64,000 nt of DNA, from assembly GCF_900104175.1 (NCBI RefSeq), contig NZ_FNIX01000002.1, positions 186,001 through 250,000 on the forward strand. Direction: 5' to 3'. The notes beneath the pieces are model-generated. The model was not told where the DNA came from. It made no database searches and worked only from the letters and a program-made list of their open reading frames with translations. Position 1 is the first letter of the stretch; the number at the start of each line of letters is the position of its first letter. This DNA comes from Lentzea jiangxiensis (GTDB lineage Bacteria > Actinomycetota > Actinomycetes > Mycobacteriales > Pseudonocardiaceae). Position numbers and translations under genes: made by a program. Positions 55,201 through 62,476 of this stretch are shown here, piece after piece.

Positions 55201-55997
55201 CGGGCGTGGAACTCGGCTATCTGCCGCCACGTGGCGACGGGGTTGGAGTACATCGGGAGATGTCCGCTGTGCGGGATCTCCGCGAGCTCCACCCCGTTCG
55301 CGTCGAGCAGCGGCAGGTAGGAGAGCCCGGCGCACTGCTCGCCGTAGACGAACAGCCGCGGGCACGGCAGTGACAGGAACTTCGGCAGCAGGTCGCCGTG
55401 GTCGGCGAGCTCGACCATCGAGCGGAACAGCGTGGCCACGGCGCCGCGCCGCACCTTGTTCGGCAGGTTCGCCGCGAACAGGCCGCCGCCGTAGCAGGGC
55501 GAGTCGCGGCAGCTCTCGGCGAGCTGGAACAGGTGCTCGCCGGGATCGCGGTGCGTCAGCGCCTCCCGGCTGAGCACGCAGTCCTCCGGCGCGAGGATGC
55601 CCTTGATGTTCACGAAGCTCAGCACGCGGCCCGGTTCCTGGTGCGCGAGCAGCAAAGCCGTCAGCGCGCCGCTCGAGTGCCCGACGACGTGGAACCGGCC
55701 GATGCCCGCGCGGTCGAGCACGGTGCGGGCGGTGTCGGCGAGGAACGGCAGGTCGACCTCACCGAGGTCGGCGCACTCCGTTGCGCCGCAACCCGGTGCG
55801 TCGTAGGCGAGGAACGGGCGTCCGGCGAAGTCGTGCCGCTGGTTGACGTCGAGGTAGTCCTCCTTGCTCGTGCCGAACCCGTGCAGGAAGACCACCGGGG
55901 CGTCGGTGCCTCCCCGGCGCACCGACGCGACCTTGACGTTGACCCCGCGGACGCGCAGCGGGATCTGTTCGTGGACGACTCTGTCTGCCGACGGCAT
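55170..55997 (-). CDS. Alpha/beta hydrolase, cytoplasmic
   Basis: A 275-residue alpha/beta hydrolase without a signal peptide: oxyanion region [14 protein letters not shown], nucleophile elbow GHSSG (Ser near residue 101), and a late His in [10 protein letters not shown]. Substrate unknown. The ATG at 55997 has GGGGAA upstream. An AraR-like palindrome lies 66 bases upstream, so it may belong to the arabinose regulon, perhaps removing acyl or feruloyl groups from imported arabinosides; that role is only a suggestion. Its 3' end runs 31 bases into araA on the other strand. Confidence 0.85.
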   Translation of the reverse strand: MPSADRVVHEQIPLRVRGVNVKVASVRRGGTDAPVVFLHGFGTSKEDYLDVNQRHDFAGRPFLAYDAPGCGATECADLGEVDLPFLADTARTVLDRAGIGRFHVVGHSSGALTALLLAHQEPGRVLSFVNIKGILAPEDCVLSREALTHRDPGEHLFQLAESCRDSPCYGGGLFAANLPNKVRRGAVATLFRSMVELADHGDLLPKFLSLPCPRLFVYGEQCAGLSYLPLLDANGVELAEIPHSGHLPMYSNPVATWRQIAEFHARQLIPAARRW

Positions 55998-56062
55998 GGC
56001 TGTTCCCCGGATTCTTCGCAGGTGCTGACTGCGGCGGAATGAAGCGAGAGCATGCCATCGGC

Positions 56063-56076
56063 TGTGAACGCTCACA
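56063..56076. promoter_or_regulatory. AraR-like operator 5 (TGTGAACGCTCACA)
   Basis: A near-perfect palindrome midway between the divergent hydrolase (start 55997) and duplicated secreted protein (start 56154). It could control either or both. Confidence 0.65.
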
Positions 56077-56153
56077 AGTAGTTGAACCCTTTACCTTTCC
56101 GGTCCGTATCCCGTTGTGCCGGCAGCAACGTCCCCTACTCGTGAGGTTCGAAG

Positions 56154-56921
56154 ATGTCGAGAGCGCATGCACGACCGCAACGGAGCAAGCGGGTCATCGT
56201 CGCCGGAGTCGCCGTCGCGGCGACCCTGACCGCGGTGACGGCCGCCGTCGCCTTCGCCGGAGGGGAGACCGCGACCGGCTCGATCGCGTGCCCGCAGCCC
56301 GTCGTCGCGGCGGTGCCCGCCGCGGCGCAGGTCGAGGTGCAGCGGGAGCTCGCCAACCTCGACAAGCAGATCGCCGAGGCCGACGAGCGGCTCCGCGCCT
56401 CGGCCGGCGAGGGCGGGCCCGACTTCGTGCAGAACGCGATCCTCGGTCCGCTGGCGAGCAAGCGGGTCGCGGCGCTGAACCGCATCGAGACCGCCATCGG
56501 CCGGGTCGCCACCAAGCCGGAGGGGCTGGAGAGGTTCGCGACCTGCGGCCTCGGTCAAGCGCCGGCCGTGTCCGCGCCGCCGGCCACGTCCCGGACGTCC
56601 CCCGCGGGCTCCACCGGGTCGGCCGCGCCGGTCGCGGCCGGGACCATCGAGTGCCCGTCACCCGTGGTGCAGAACGTTCCCGCGGCGGCGCGGGCGGAGG
56701 TCGACCGCGAGATCGCCAACCTGGGCAAGCAACTGGCGGAGGCCAACGAGCGGCTCCGCACGTCCGCGGGCCAGGGCGGGCCGAACTTCGTGCAGAACGC
56801 GATCCTCGGTCCGCTGGCGAGCAAGCGCGCCGCCGCGCTGGACCGGATCGCGCTCGCCATCGGCCGCGTGGAGGCGCGGCCCCAAGGGCTGGAGCGCTTC
56901 GCCACCTGCTCGCTCGAGTAA
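56154..56921 (+). CDS. Secreted protein made of two tandem repeats, unknown function
   Basis: A 255-residue protein: signal peptide (residues 1-~36, VAATLTAVTAAVAFAGG), then two copies of a ~90-residue unit joined by a Pro/Ser/Thr/Ala linker. Each unit starts CPxPVVxxVPAAA and ends LERFATC, so each may close with one disulfide. Between lie two helices (NLDKQIAEADERLRAS; FVQNAILGPLASKRVAALNR). Bases 56422-56464 and 56785-56827 are identical over 43 nt, a sign of recent duplication. No known family was recognised. A shared AraR-like site lies upstream, so it may be made with the arabinose genes. Confidence 0.8.
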   Translation: MSRAHARPQRSKRVIVAGVAVAATLTAVTAAVAFAGGETATGSIACPQPVVAAVPAAAQVEVQRELANLDKQIAEADERLRASAGEGGPDFVQNAILGPLASKRVAALNRIETAIGRVATKPEGLERFATCGLGQAPAVSAPPATSRTSPAGSTGSAAPVAAGTIECPSPVVQNVPAAARAEVDREIANLGKQLAEANERLRTSAGQGGPNFVQNAILGPLASKRAAALDRIALAIGRVEARPQGLERFATCSLE

Positions 56922-56974
56922 CTCTCCTCGGGGTTCGAGCGGCAGTCCCGTCTCCTCGGGAGCGAGCGTTCCGA

Positions 56975-57014
56975 AAGGTCCTGCCGGTGGCCGCGCCTCC
57001 ACCGGCAGGACCTT
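56975..57014 (+). terminator. 16-bp perfect hairpin after the duplicated secreted protein
   Basis: 56975-56990 pairs perfectly with 56999-57014 around an 8-base loop, 54 bases after the stop. No T-tract. It separates this gene from the GH30 promoter. Confidence 0.75.
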
Positions 57015-57039
57015 GACGCACCAGTAGGTTCTCGATAGG

Positions 57040-57053
57040 TGTTAGCGTGAACA
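57040..57053. promoter_or_regulatory. AraR-like operator 6 (TGTTAGCGTGAACA)
   Basis: A composite of the two half-site types (TGTTA and TGAACA) 22 bases before the GH30 start. TTGACG at 57013-57018 could be the -35 of the promoter it covers. Confidence 0.65.
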
Positions 57054-57075
57054 TCGCGCGTTCAACGGAGAACCG

Positions 57076-59046
57076 ATGACCAGACTTCTCGCTCTGCTCG
57101 CCGTTTCGGCGCTCACGCTCTCCACCGCGGCGCCCGCTGCCTCCGCCGTCGAGCAGGTGTCGGTGCGACCGGATCCGACCTACCAGCAGGAGCCGTTCCA
57201 GGGCTGGGGCACGAGCCTGGTGTGGTTCGCCAACGCCACCGGCGGCTACCCGGACGAGATCCGCGACCGGTTGGCGGAGCTGCTGTTCGGCGAGGACGGC
57301 CTCAACCTGAACATCGCCCGCTACAACGTCGGCGGCGGCAACGCGCCGGACGTGCCGGAGTACCTGAGGGCGGGTGCGGCGGTCCCCGGCTGGTGGAAGG
57401 CGCCGGAGGGGACGACCCGCGAGGACACCGACTGGTGGAAGCCCGGCGACTCGCGCTTCCTCGACACGGCGGCCGATCCGCGCCAGCGGTGGTGGGTCGA
57501 CCGGATCAAGCGGGACGTGACCCGCTGGGAGTCGTTCAGCAACTCGCCACCGTGGTTCCAGACCGTGAGCGGGTACGTGTCCGGCGGCTTCGACCCGAAC
57601 GCGGACCAGCTGCGGGAGGACAGGATCGGCGACTTCGCCGCCTACCTCGCGCAGGCCACGGCGGAGCTGGAACGGGCGCACGGCATCAGGTTCGCGACGG
57701 TCGACCCGTTCAACGAGCCCAACACCCCCTACTGGCGCACGACCCTGGGACCGGACGGCAACCCGACGGGCGGCCGGCAGGAGGGCGCCCACATGGGTCC
57801 GGCGCTGCAGGCGAAGGTGGTGCCCGCGATGGCGGAGGCTTTGCGCGCCACAGGCCTCGGTGCCGCGGTCTCCGCGCCGGACGAGACCAACCCGGGGCTC
57901 TTCGCCGACGACTGGGCGGGCTACCCCGCCTCGGTTCGCGCGCAGGTCGGCCAGTTGAACGTGCACACCTACGGCACCGCACGCCGCACCTCGGCCCGCG
58001 ACATCGCCAAGGGCGCGGGCACACCGCTGTGGATGAGCGAGGTCGACGGGCACTGGGGCTCCGGGCAGAGCTTCACGAGCATGGACCCCGGCCTCGGCAT
58101 GGCCGAGCGGGTGATCGACGACCTGCGCGAGCTGGAGCCGCGCGCCTGGCTGCTCTGGCAGGCGGTCGAGGACTACGACAACATGAAGCCCGGCGCCGAG
58201 TCGCCGAACGGCATGAACTGGGGCGTCGTCCAGATCCCCTTCGACTGCGGGCCGCGGGACACGCTCGCCACGTGCCCGGCGCGCGTCAACACGAAGTTCC
58301 ACACCCTGCGCAACTTCACCCACTTCGTGAAGCCGGGCGACCGGCTGGTGAAGGTGAACACCACGACCGACGTGGCGGCGGTGCGCGACACCGAGCTGAA
58401 GACCGTGGTGCACCTCAACAAGACCGACCAGGCGCAGTCCGTGACGCTGGACCTGTCGGCGTTCGCGACCGTGCGGCAGAACGCGTCCGTCCGGCCGGTC
58501 GTGACGGATCAGCACGGCGCGTTGGTGAAGGGCGCCTCCGTGCGTGTGCAGGACCGGAAGGCGACGCTGTCCGCGCCTGCCAGGTCGGTCACGACGTTCG
58601 AGGTGAGCGGGGTCAGCGGCGTGAACCGCGCGGCCGCGCTCGGCGGGGAGTACCGGCTCACCGGCGTGCAGAGCGGCAAGTCCCTTGCGCCGTCGGGCAC
58701 CTCGCTCGTCCAGCGCACCACGGACCTCGCCGCGGCCGACCAGGTGTGGCGGGTGGAGCGGCGGTCGGGCGGGTACGACCACCGCGCCCAGTTCTCCATC
58801 ACCAACTCCGCCACCGGGCAGCGCGTCGCAGCCGCGGGAGGCGACGTCGTGCTGGGTGTCGCGGACGGCCCTGCCGCGCGGTGGGTGCTGTCCTCGACAG
58901 GGGACGGCACGTGGACGTTCGTGAACGCGGCGACGGGTGGTCTGCTGGACGTCATCGCCGAGTCGCGTGAGGACGGTGCCAGAATTGGTCTGTACCAAGC
59001 GACTTCGGGCGCGAACCAGCGCTGGTTCGTCGTTGCGCGCGGCTAG
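57076..59046 (+). CDS. Secreted GH30 endo-beta-1,6-galactanase-like enzyme with ricin-type module
   Basis: A 656-residue secreted enzyme with a signal peptide (residues 1-~24, PAASA). The GH30 barrel looks like subfamily 5: FQGWGTSLVWFANATGGYPD and FGEDGLNLNIARYNVGGGNA. The acid/base is in VDPFNEPN (E214) and the nucleophile in LWMSEVDG (E322). A beta-sandwich follows, then a ~130-residue ricin-like beta-trefoil (YRLTGVQSGKSLAPSG, DQVWRVERRSGGYDH) that would bind galactan. Family members cut beta-1,6-galactan side chains of type II arabinogalactan. The ATG has GGAGAA upstream. Its end overlaps the next reading frame. Confidence 0.88.
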   Translation: MTRLLALLAVSALTLSTAAPAASAVEQVSVRPDPTYQQEPFQGWGTSLVWFANATGGYPDEIRDRLAELLFGEDGLNLNIARYNVGGGNAPDVPEYLRAGAAVPGWWKAPEGTTREDTDWWKPGDSRFLDTAADPRQRWWVDRIKRDVTRWESFSNSPPWFQTVSGYVSGGFDPNADQLREDRIGDFAAYLAQATAELERAHGIRFATVDPFNEPNTPYWRTTLGPDGNPTGGRQEGAHMGPALQAKVVPAMAEALRATGLGAAVSAPDETNPGLFADDWAGYPASVRAQVGQLNVHTYGTARRTSARDIAKGAGTPLWMSEVDGHWGSGQSFTSMDPGLGMAERVIDDLRELEPRAWLLWQAVEDYDNMKPGAESPNGMNWGVVQIPFDCGPRDTLATCPARVNTKFHTLRNFTHFVKPGDRLVKVNTTTDVAAVRDTELKTVVHLNKTDQAQSVTLDLSAFATVRQNASVRPVVTDQHGALVKGASVRVQDRKATLSAPARSVTTFEVSGVSGVNRAAALGGEYRLTGVQSGKSLAPSGTSLVQRTTDLAAADQVWRVERRSGGYDHRAQFSITNSATGQRVAAAGGDVVLGVADGPAARWVLSSTGDGTWTFVNAATGGLLDVIAESREDGARIGLYQATSGANQRWFVVARG

Positions 59047-59926
59047 CGGACTCGTGGCGGCCCTGGTGCTGTTCGCCGGGGCCTGCACCGCGGAGCCACC
59101 GGCGCCGGCGGCACCCAGGACGCGGACGCCGTTGAAGCCGCCCACGCTCATCAACGAGCAGGTGCGGTCGGAGCGCGTGCTGCACGTCGTGCGGGACGTG
59201 ATCGACGGCCGGACCGTCGAGCTGGCGGACGGCACGAAGGTGCGCGTGGCGCAGCTGGCGGCTCCGGCCGAGTGCTGGGCCGCGGGAGCGCTCACCTTCG
59301 CCAGGGCGACGTTGCTGGCTGCCTCCGTCCGCATCAGCCCCGTGCTGTCGGGAGACGTGGACCTCGCGCTCGAGGACGGCACCGACTACGCCCTGCTGGC
59401 CGTGCGGCAGGGCGCTTTGCGGCCCGAGGGCGTCGACGGGGGAGCGCTGCTCACCGCCGAGTCCGAGGCGGCGGCCGCCGACCGGGGGTCGTGGGGACCG
59501 CCGTGCGACGGCCAGGCGGTCGCGCCTCCCGTCGTGACGACACCCGGCGCGACGACCACGACGACCACACCTCCTCCCACGACCACCACGCCACGGCCGC
59601 CGGCCAGGACGTGCGCCGTGGCCTACCGCGTCGTCGGGCAGTGGCCCGGCGGGTTCCAGGCGACTGTGAACGTGCGCAACACCGGCACCGCGCCGGTCGA
59701 CGGGTGGACGGTGCAGTGGGCGTTCGCCACTGGACAGGTCGTGGGTGAAATGTGGAACGCGACGCCGCGGCAGTTCCGCGGACTGGTCAACGCGGCCAAC
59801 GTCCACTACAACTCGAAGATCGCACCGGGCGGTTCGGTGGAAATCGGGTTCAACGGCTCGGTCAGAAGTGACAACGCCGTTCCTGAGGCGTTCAGCCTGA
59901 ACGGCGTCCCGTGTTCGGTGGAATGA
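59033..59926 (+). CDS. Lipoprotein with SNase-like domain and C-terminal CBM2
   Basis: About 297 residues from TTG 59033 (GTG 59054 is an alternative). The N-terminus has a lipobox (LFAGACTA). Residues ~45-135 resemble a staphylococcal-nuclease-like fold (VVRDVIDGRTVELADGTKVR, QLAAPAECWAAGALTFARAT), but the usual catalytic Arg/Glu pattern is not clear. A T/P linker (TTTTTTPPPTTTTPRP) leads to a CBM2 cellulose-binding module of about 100 residues (CAVAYRVVGQWPGGFQATVN, GWTVQWAF, WNATPRQF). It overlaps GH30 by 14 bases, so it is probably co-expressed. Function is unknown. Confidence 0.75.
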   Translation: MRAASGLVAALVLFAGACTAEPPAPAAPRTRTPLKPPTLINEQVRSERVLHVVRDVIDGRTVELADGTKVRVAQLAAPAECWAAGALTFARATLLAASVRISPVLSGDVDLALEDGTDYALLAVRQGALRPEGVDGGALLTAESEAAAADRGSWGPPCDGQAVAPPVVTTPGATTTTTTPPPTTTTPRPPARTCAVAYRVVGQWPGGFQATVNVRNTGTAPVDGWTVQWAFATGQVVGEMWNATPRQFRGLVNAANVHYNSKIAPGGSVEIGFNGSVRSDNAVPEAFSLNGVPCSVE

Positions 59927-60910
59927 TCAGGCGCTGTCCCGGACGACGAGCGTGGACGGGTAGAACGTCGCCCTGGCACCGTCCCTGCGGTCGAGCACGG
60001 AGGTCGCCGCGGCCGTGGCGATCTCCTCGACCGGGTGCGTGCTGGTCGTGAGCGCCGGGCGGCTGAGGCCGGCGAACGCGATGTCGTCGAACCCGGCGAC
60101 CGCCACGTCGCCCGGCACCCGCACGCCGAGCGCGTGCAGTCCGTCGAGGACACCGAGGGCGGTGAGGTCGCTCAACGCGAAGACCGCGTCGGTGTCGGGC
60201 CAGCGCTTCATGACCTCGATGGCGGCGTCGGCACCCCGCGCGGCCGTGAAGTCGCCCTGGACGAGGCGCGGCTCGCCACCGGTCTCGTGCAGCACCTGCC
60301 GGTACGCCTCGACGGCGCGGTCGCAGCAGGGCAGCCACGACGGCCCGGTGACCATCGCGATCCGCTGCCTGCCGGTGCGCACCAGGTGCCGCACGACTCC
60401 GTCCGTGCCGGCGCGGTTGTCGACGTCGAACGAGGGCACGTCGCGGGTACCGACCCCGACGGCCGCGACCCGGCCGCGCAGCCCCCGCGGCACGGTCTCG
60501 AGCGCGGGTCGCGTCGGGTTGACGACCACGAGCCCGCCGAGCCCGCGCCCGTCGGCGAGCCGGGCGAGCGATCCGGGGTCGTCGAGGGGCAGCCAGTGCA
60601 GGGAGACGCCGACCTCGCGCTCGGCGGCGACGTGCGCCGCCGAGGTCAGCACACGGCCCACGTACGGGTCGTCGAGCACGGCGGCGCTGTGCCCGATGAC
60701 GGCGATCGCGAGCCGCGTGCCGGTGCGCGTGACCAGTGCGCGGGCGGAGGCGTCCGGCACGTACCCCAGCGCCGTCACCGCCGCGGTGACCCTGTCCCGC
60801 GCCCGCGGTGAGGCGGGGCCCTGCCCGGTGATGACACGGGAGGCGGTCGCCCGGGACACGCCTGCGGCCCGTGCCACGTCGTCCAGCGTCGCGGTGCGTT
60901 CTGCCGTCAT
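59927..60910 (-). CDS. LacI-family regulator of the adjacent MFS gene
   Basis: A 327-residue LacI protein with helix-turn-helix ATLDDVARAAGVSRATASRV and hinge YVPDASARALVTRTGT; the effector domain has ALSDLTALGVLDGLHALG and GFDDIAFAGLSRPALTT. The ATG at 60910 gives the standard length. It abuts the preceding convergent gene end to end and is divergent from the MFS transporter, with a perfect 14-bp palindrome between them. Ligand unknown. Confidence 0.9.
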   Translation of the reverse strand: MTAERTATLDDVARAAGVSRATASRVITGQGPASPRARDRVTAAVTALGYVPDASARALVTRTGTRLAIAVIGHSAAVLDDPYVGRVLTSAAHVAAEREVGVSLHWLPLDDPGSLARLADGRGLGGLVVVNPTRPALETVPRGLRGRVAAVGVGTRDVPSFDVDNRAGTDGVVRHLVRTGRQRIAMVTGPSWLPCCDRAVEAYRQVLHETGGEPRLVQGDFTAARGADAAIEVMKRWPDTDAVFALSDLTALGVLDGLHALGVRVPGDVAVAGFDDIAFAGLSRPALTTSTHPVEEIATAAATSVLDRRDGARATFYPSTLVVRDSA

Positions 60911-60926
60911 ACCGGCAGTATTGCGG

Positions 60927-60940
60927 TGGAAGCGCTTCCA
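60927..60940. promoter_or_regulatory. Perfect palindromic operator TGGAAGCGCTTCCA
   Basis: A perfect 14-bp palindrome of the common LacI type, 17 bases upstream of the LacI ATG and 46 bases upstream of the MFS ATG. It differs from the AraR-like consensus and from TCGAAGCGCTTCGA only at the outer bases, which may separate repressor specificities. Confidence 0.75.
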
Positions 60941-60985
60941 TGTGTGGGGTGAGTACTTCGTGTATCGAGAAAGGGAGGGACCGGG

Positions 60986-62158
60986 ATGTCGGTCACGGTG
61001 CCACGCAGCCAGGTCCGAGCCGCCGCGGCGGGCGTGGCGGTCACCTTCGGGTTGAACGGCGTGGCCGTGGCGACCTGGTTCGCCCGCGTCCCCGCCGCCC
61101 GCGACGCACTGGGGCTCACCCCCGGCGCCCTGGGCCTGCTGCTCCTGTCGATGTCCGTGGGAGCCTGCCTGGCGATGCTCACCGCGGGCGAGGTCACCCA
61201 CCGCCTCCGCCCACGCCGCACGGTGGCGGTCTCCGCCGTGACCGTCGCCGTGGGCCTCGCGGTGGCGGGCGTCGGTATCGGCGCGCACCCGTCCGCCGTG
61301 CTGACCGCCATCGGCATCTTCACGCTCGGCTACGGCTCGGGCCTGTGCGACGTCGCGATGAACGTCGAGGCCGCCGAAGTGGAACGCGCGCTCGGCAAGA
61401 CGGTCATGCCCCGCTTCCACGCGATGTGGAGCCTCGGCACCGTCGTCGCCGCGGGCCTGGCCTCCTTCGCCGCCTGGGCCGTCCTGCCCGTGACCGCCCA
61501 CCTGGCGGTGGTGGCCTTCATCGTCGCCGCCGGCACGCTCGTGGCGTCGCGCACCTACCAACTGGCGGTCGAGGCCGAGCACGGTGGCGGCAGCGGGGTC
61601 CTGGCCGCGTGGCGCGAACCCCGCACCTTGCTCATCGGGCTACTCGTGCTGGTGCTGGCGTTCACCGAGGGCACCGCGAACGACTGGGTGGCGGTCGCGT
61701 TCATCGACGGCTACGCACTGGACCCGGCGCTGGGCGCGGTGGTGTTCGGCGTGTTCGTCACGACGATGACGTTCGGCCGGATCTTCGGCACGATCGCGCT
61801 GGACCGCTGGGGAAGGGTGCCGGCGATCGTCGTGTCGATGCTGCTGGCGGCTTCCGGGGTGGCTCTCGCGGTGTTCGCCGGATCCGTGTGGCTCGCGGTC
61901 GCCGGGGTGGCCGTCTGGGGGCTGGGGACCGCCCTCGGGTTCCCCGTCGGGATGAGTGCGGCGGCGGATGACCCCGAGCGGGCCGCCGCCCGGGTCAGCG
62001 TGGTCGCCGTGATCGGGTACACGGCGTTCCTGGCCGGGCCTCCGTTGGTCGGGTTCCTCGGGAACGGCGTGGGTGTGTTGAAGGCTCTGCTCATCGTGCC
62101 GTTGCTGTTGCTGCCCGCTTTGGCGTTGGTGCCGATGTTGAGGCCGGTCAAGAGCTGA
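60986..62158 (+). CDS. Major facilitator superfamily transporter
   Basis: A 390-residue membrane protein with about 12 hydrophobic helices. NGVAVATWFARVPAARDALG near the start and FHAMWSLGTVVAAGLASFA near residue 140 place it in the YbjJ-like branch of MFS proteins, some of which move sugars. GGGAGGG lies about 6 bases before the ATG. It is divergent from a LacI repressor, so it is probably induced by the sugar that repressor senses. The terminator at 62203-62250 follows. Confidence 0.85.
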   Translation: MSVTVPRSQVRAAAAGVAVTFGLNGVAVATWFARVPAARDALGLTPGALGLLLLSMSVGACLAMLTAGEVTHRLRPRRTVAVSAVTVAVGLAVAGVGIGAHPSAVLTAIGIFTLGYGSGLCDVAMNVEAAEVERALGKTVMPRFHAMWSLGTVVAAGLASFAAWAVLPVTAHLAVVAFIVAAGTLVASRTYQLAVEAEHGGGSGVLAAWREPRTLLIGLLVLVLAFTEGTANDWVAVAFIDGYALDPALGAVVFGVFVTTMTFGRIFGTIALDRWGRVPAIVVSMLLAASGVALAVFAGSVWLAVAGVAVWGLGTALGFPVGMSAAADDPERAAARVSVVAVIGYTAFLAGPPLVGFLGNGVGVLKALLIVPLLLLPALALVPMLRPVKS

Positions 62159-62202
62159 CCACCGCGCCGTCGCGGAGCTACGACGGCAGCACCGCTCTCC
62201 TG

Positions 62203-62250
62203 CCGTCCGCGTGCCACGGGGTCTCCCGTCGCACGCGGACGGTTTTGTTT
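62203..62250 (+). terminator. Rho-independent terminator after the MFS gene
   Basis: CCGTCCGCGTGC (62203-62214) pairs with GCACGCGGACGG (62231-62242), and the loop itself has ACGGG/CCCGT arms, giving one long hairpin. It is followed by TTTTGTTT, the clearest T-tract terminator in the window. Confidence 0.9.
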
Positions 62251-62476
62251 GTGGCGCGTGGACGAGCTGGACATGAGTTCACGAACATGAATTGATCAAT
62301 CGCTGATCCACCTCACCGTGAATTCGACGGCGTTCGATTCGAACAATCGTCGAACGCCGGGTCGAATTGTCGAATGAATTCACTTCGTTGACGCACGCCG
62401 GACGCATTCGTAATACTCGTTTCACGATCGTGGACGCTGTTCAAGAATGTGAATCCTTTGCGAAGGGTATTCCGTC
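62251..62476. other. AT-richer leader of the pectate lyase gene with a hairpin
   Basis: This leader is less GC-rich than its surroundings. GGCGTTCGA (62329-62337) and TCGAACGCC (62350-62358) are perfect 9-bp arms around 12 bases, about 120 bases before the start. It could be an operator or an RNA stem; no known riboswitch was recognised. Confidence 0.5.

Noticed and set aside
56194..59382. 1062-codon minus-strand frame opposite the duplicated protein and GH30
   Set aside because: Antisense composition with no recognisable domain; the plus-strand genes have signal peptides and catalytic motifs.
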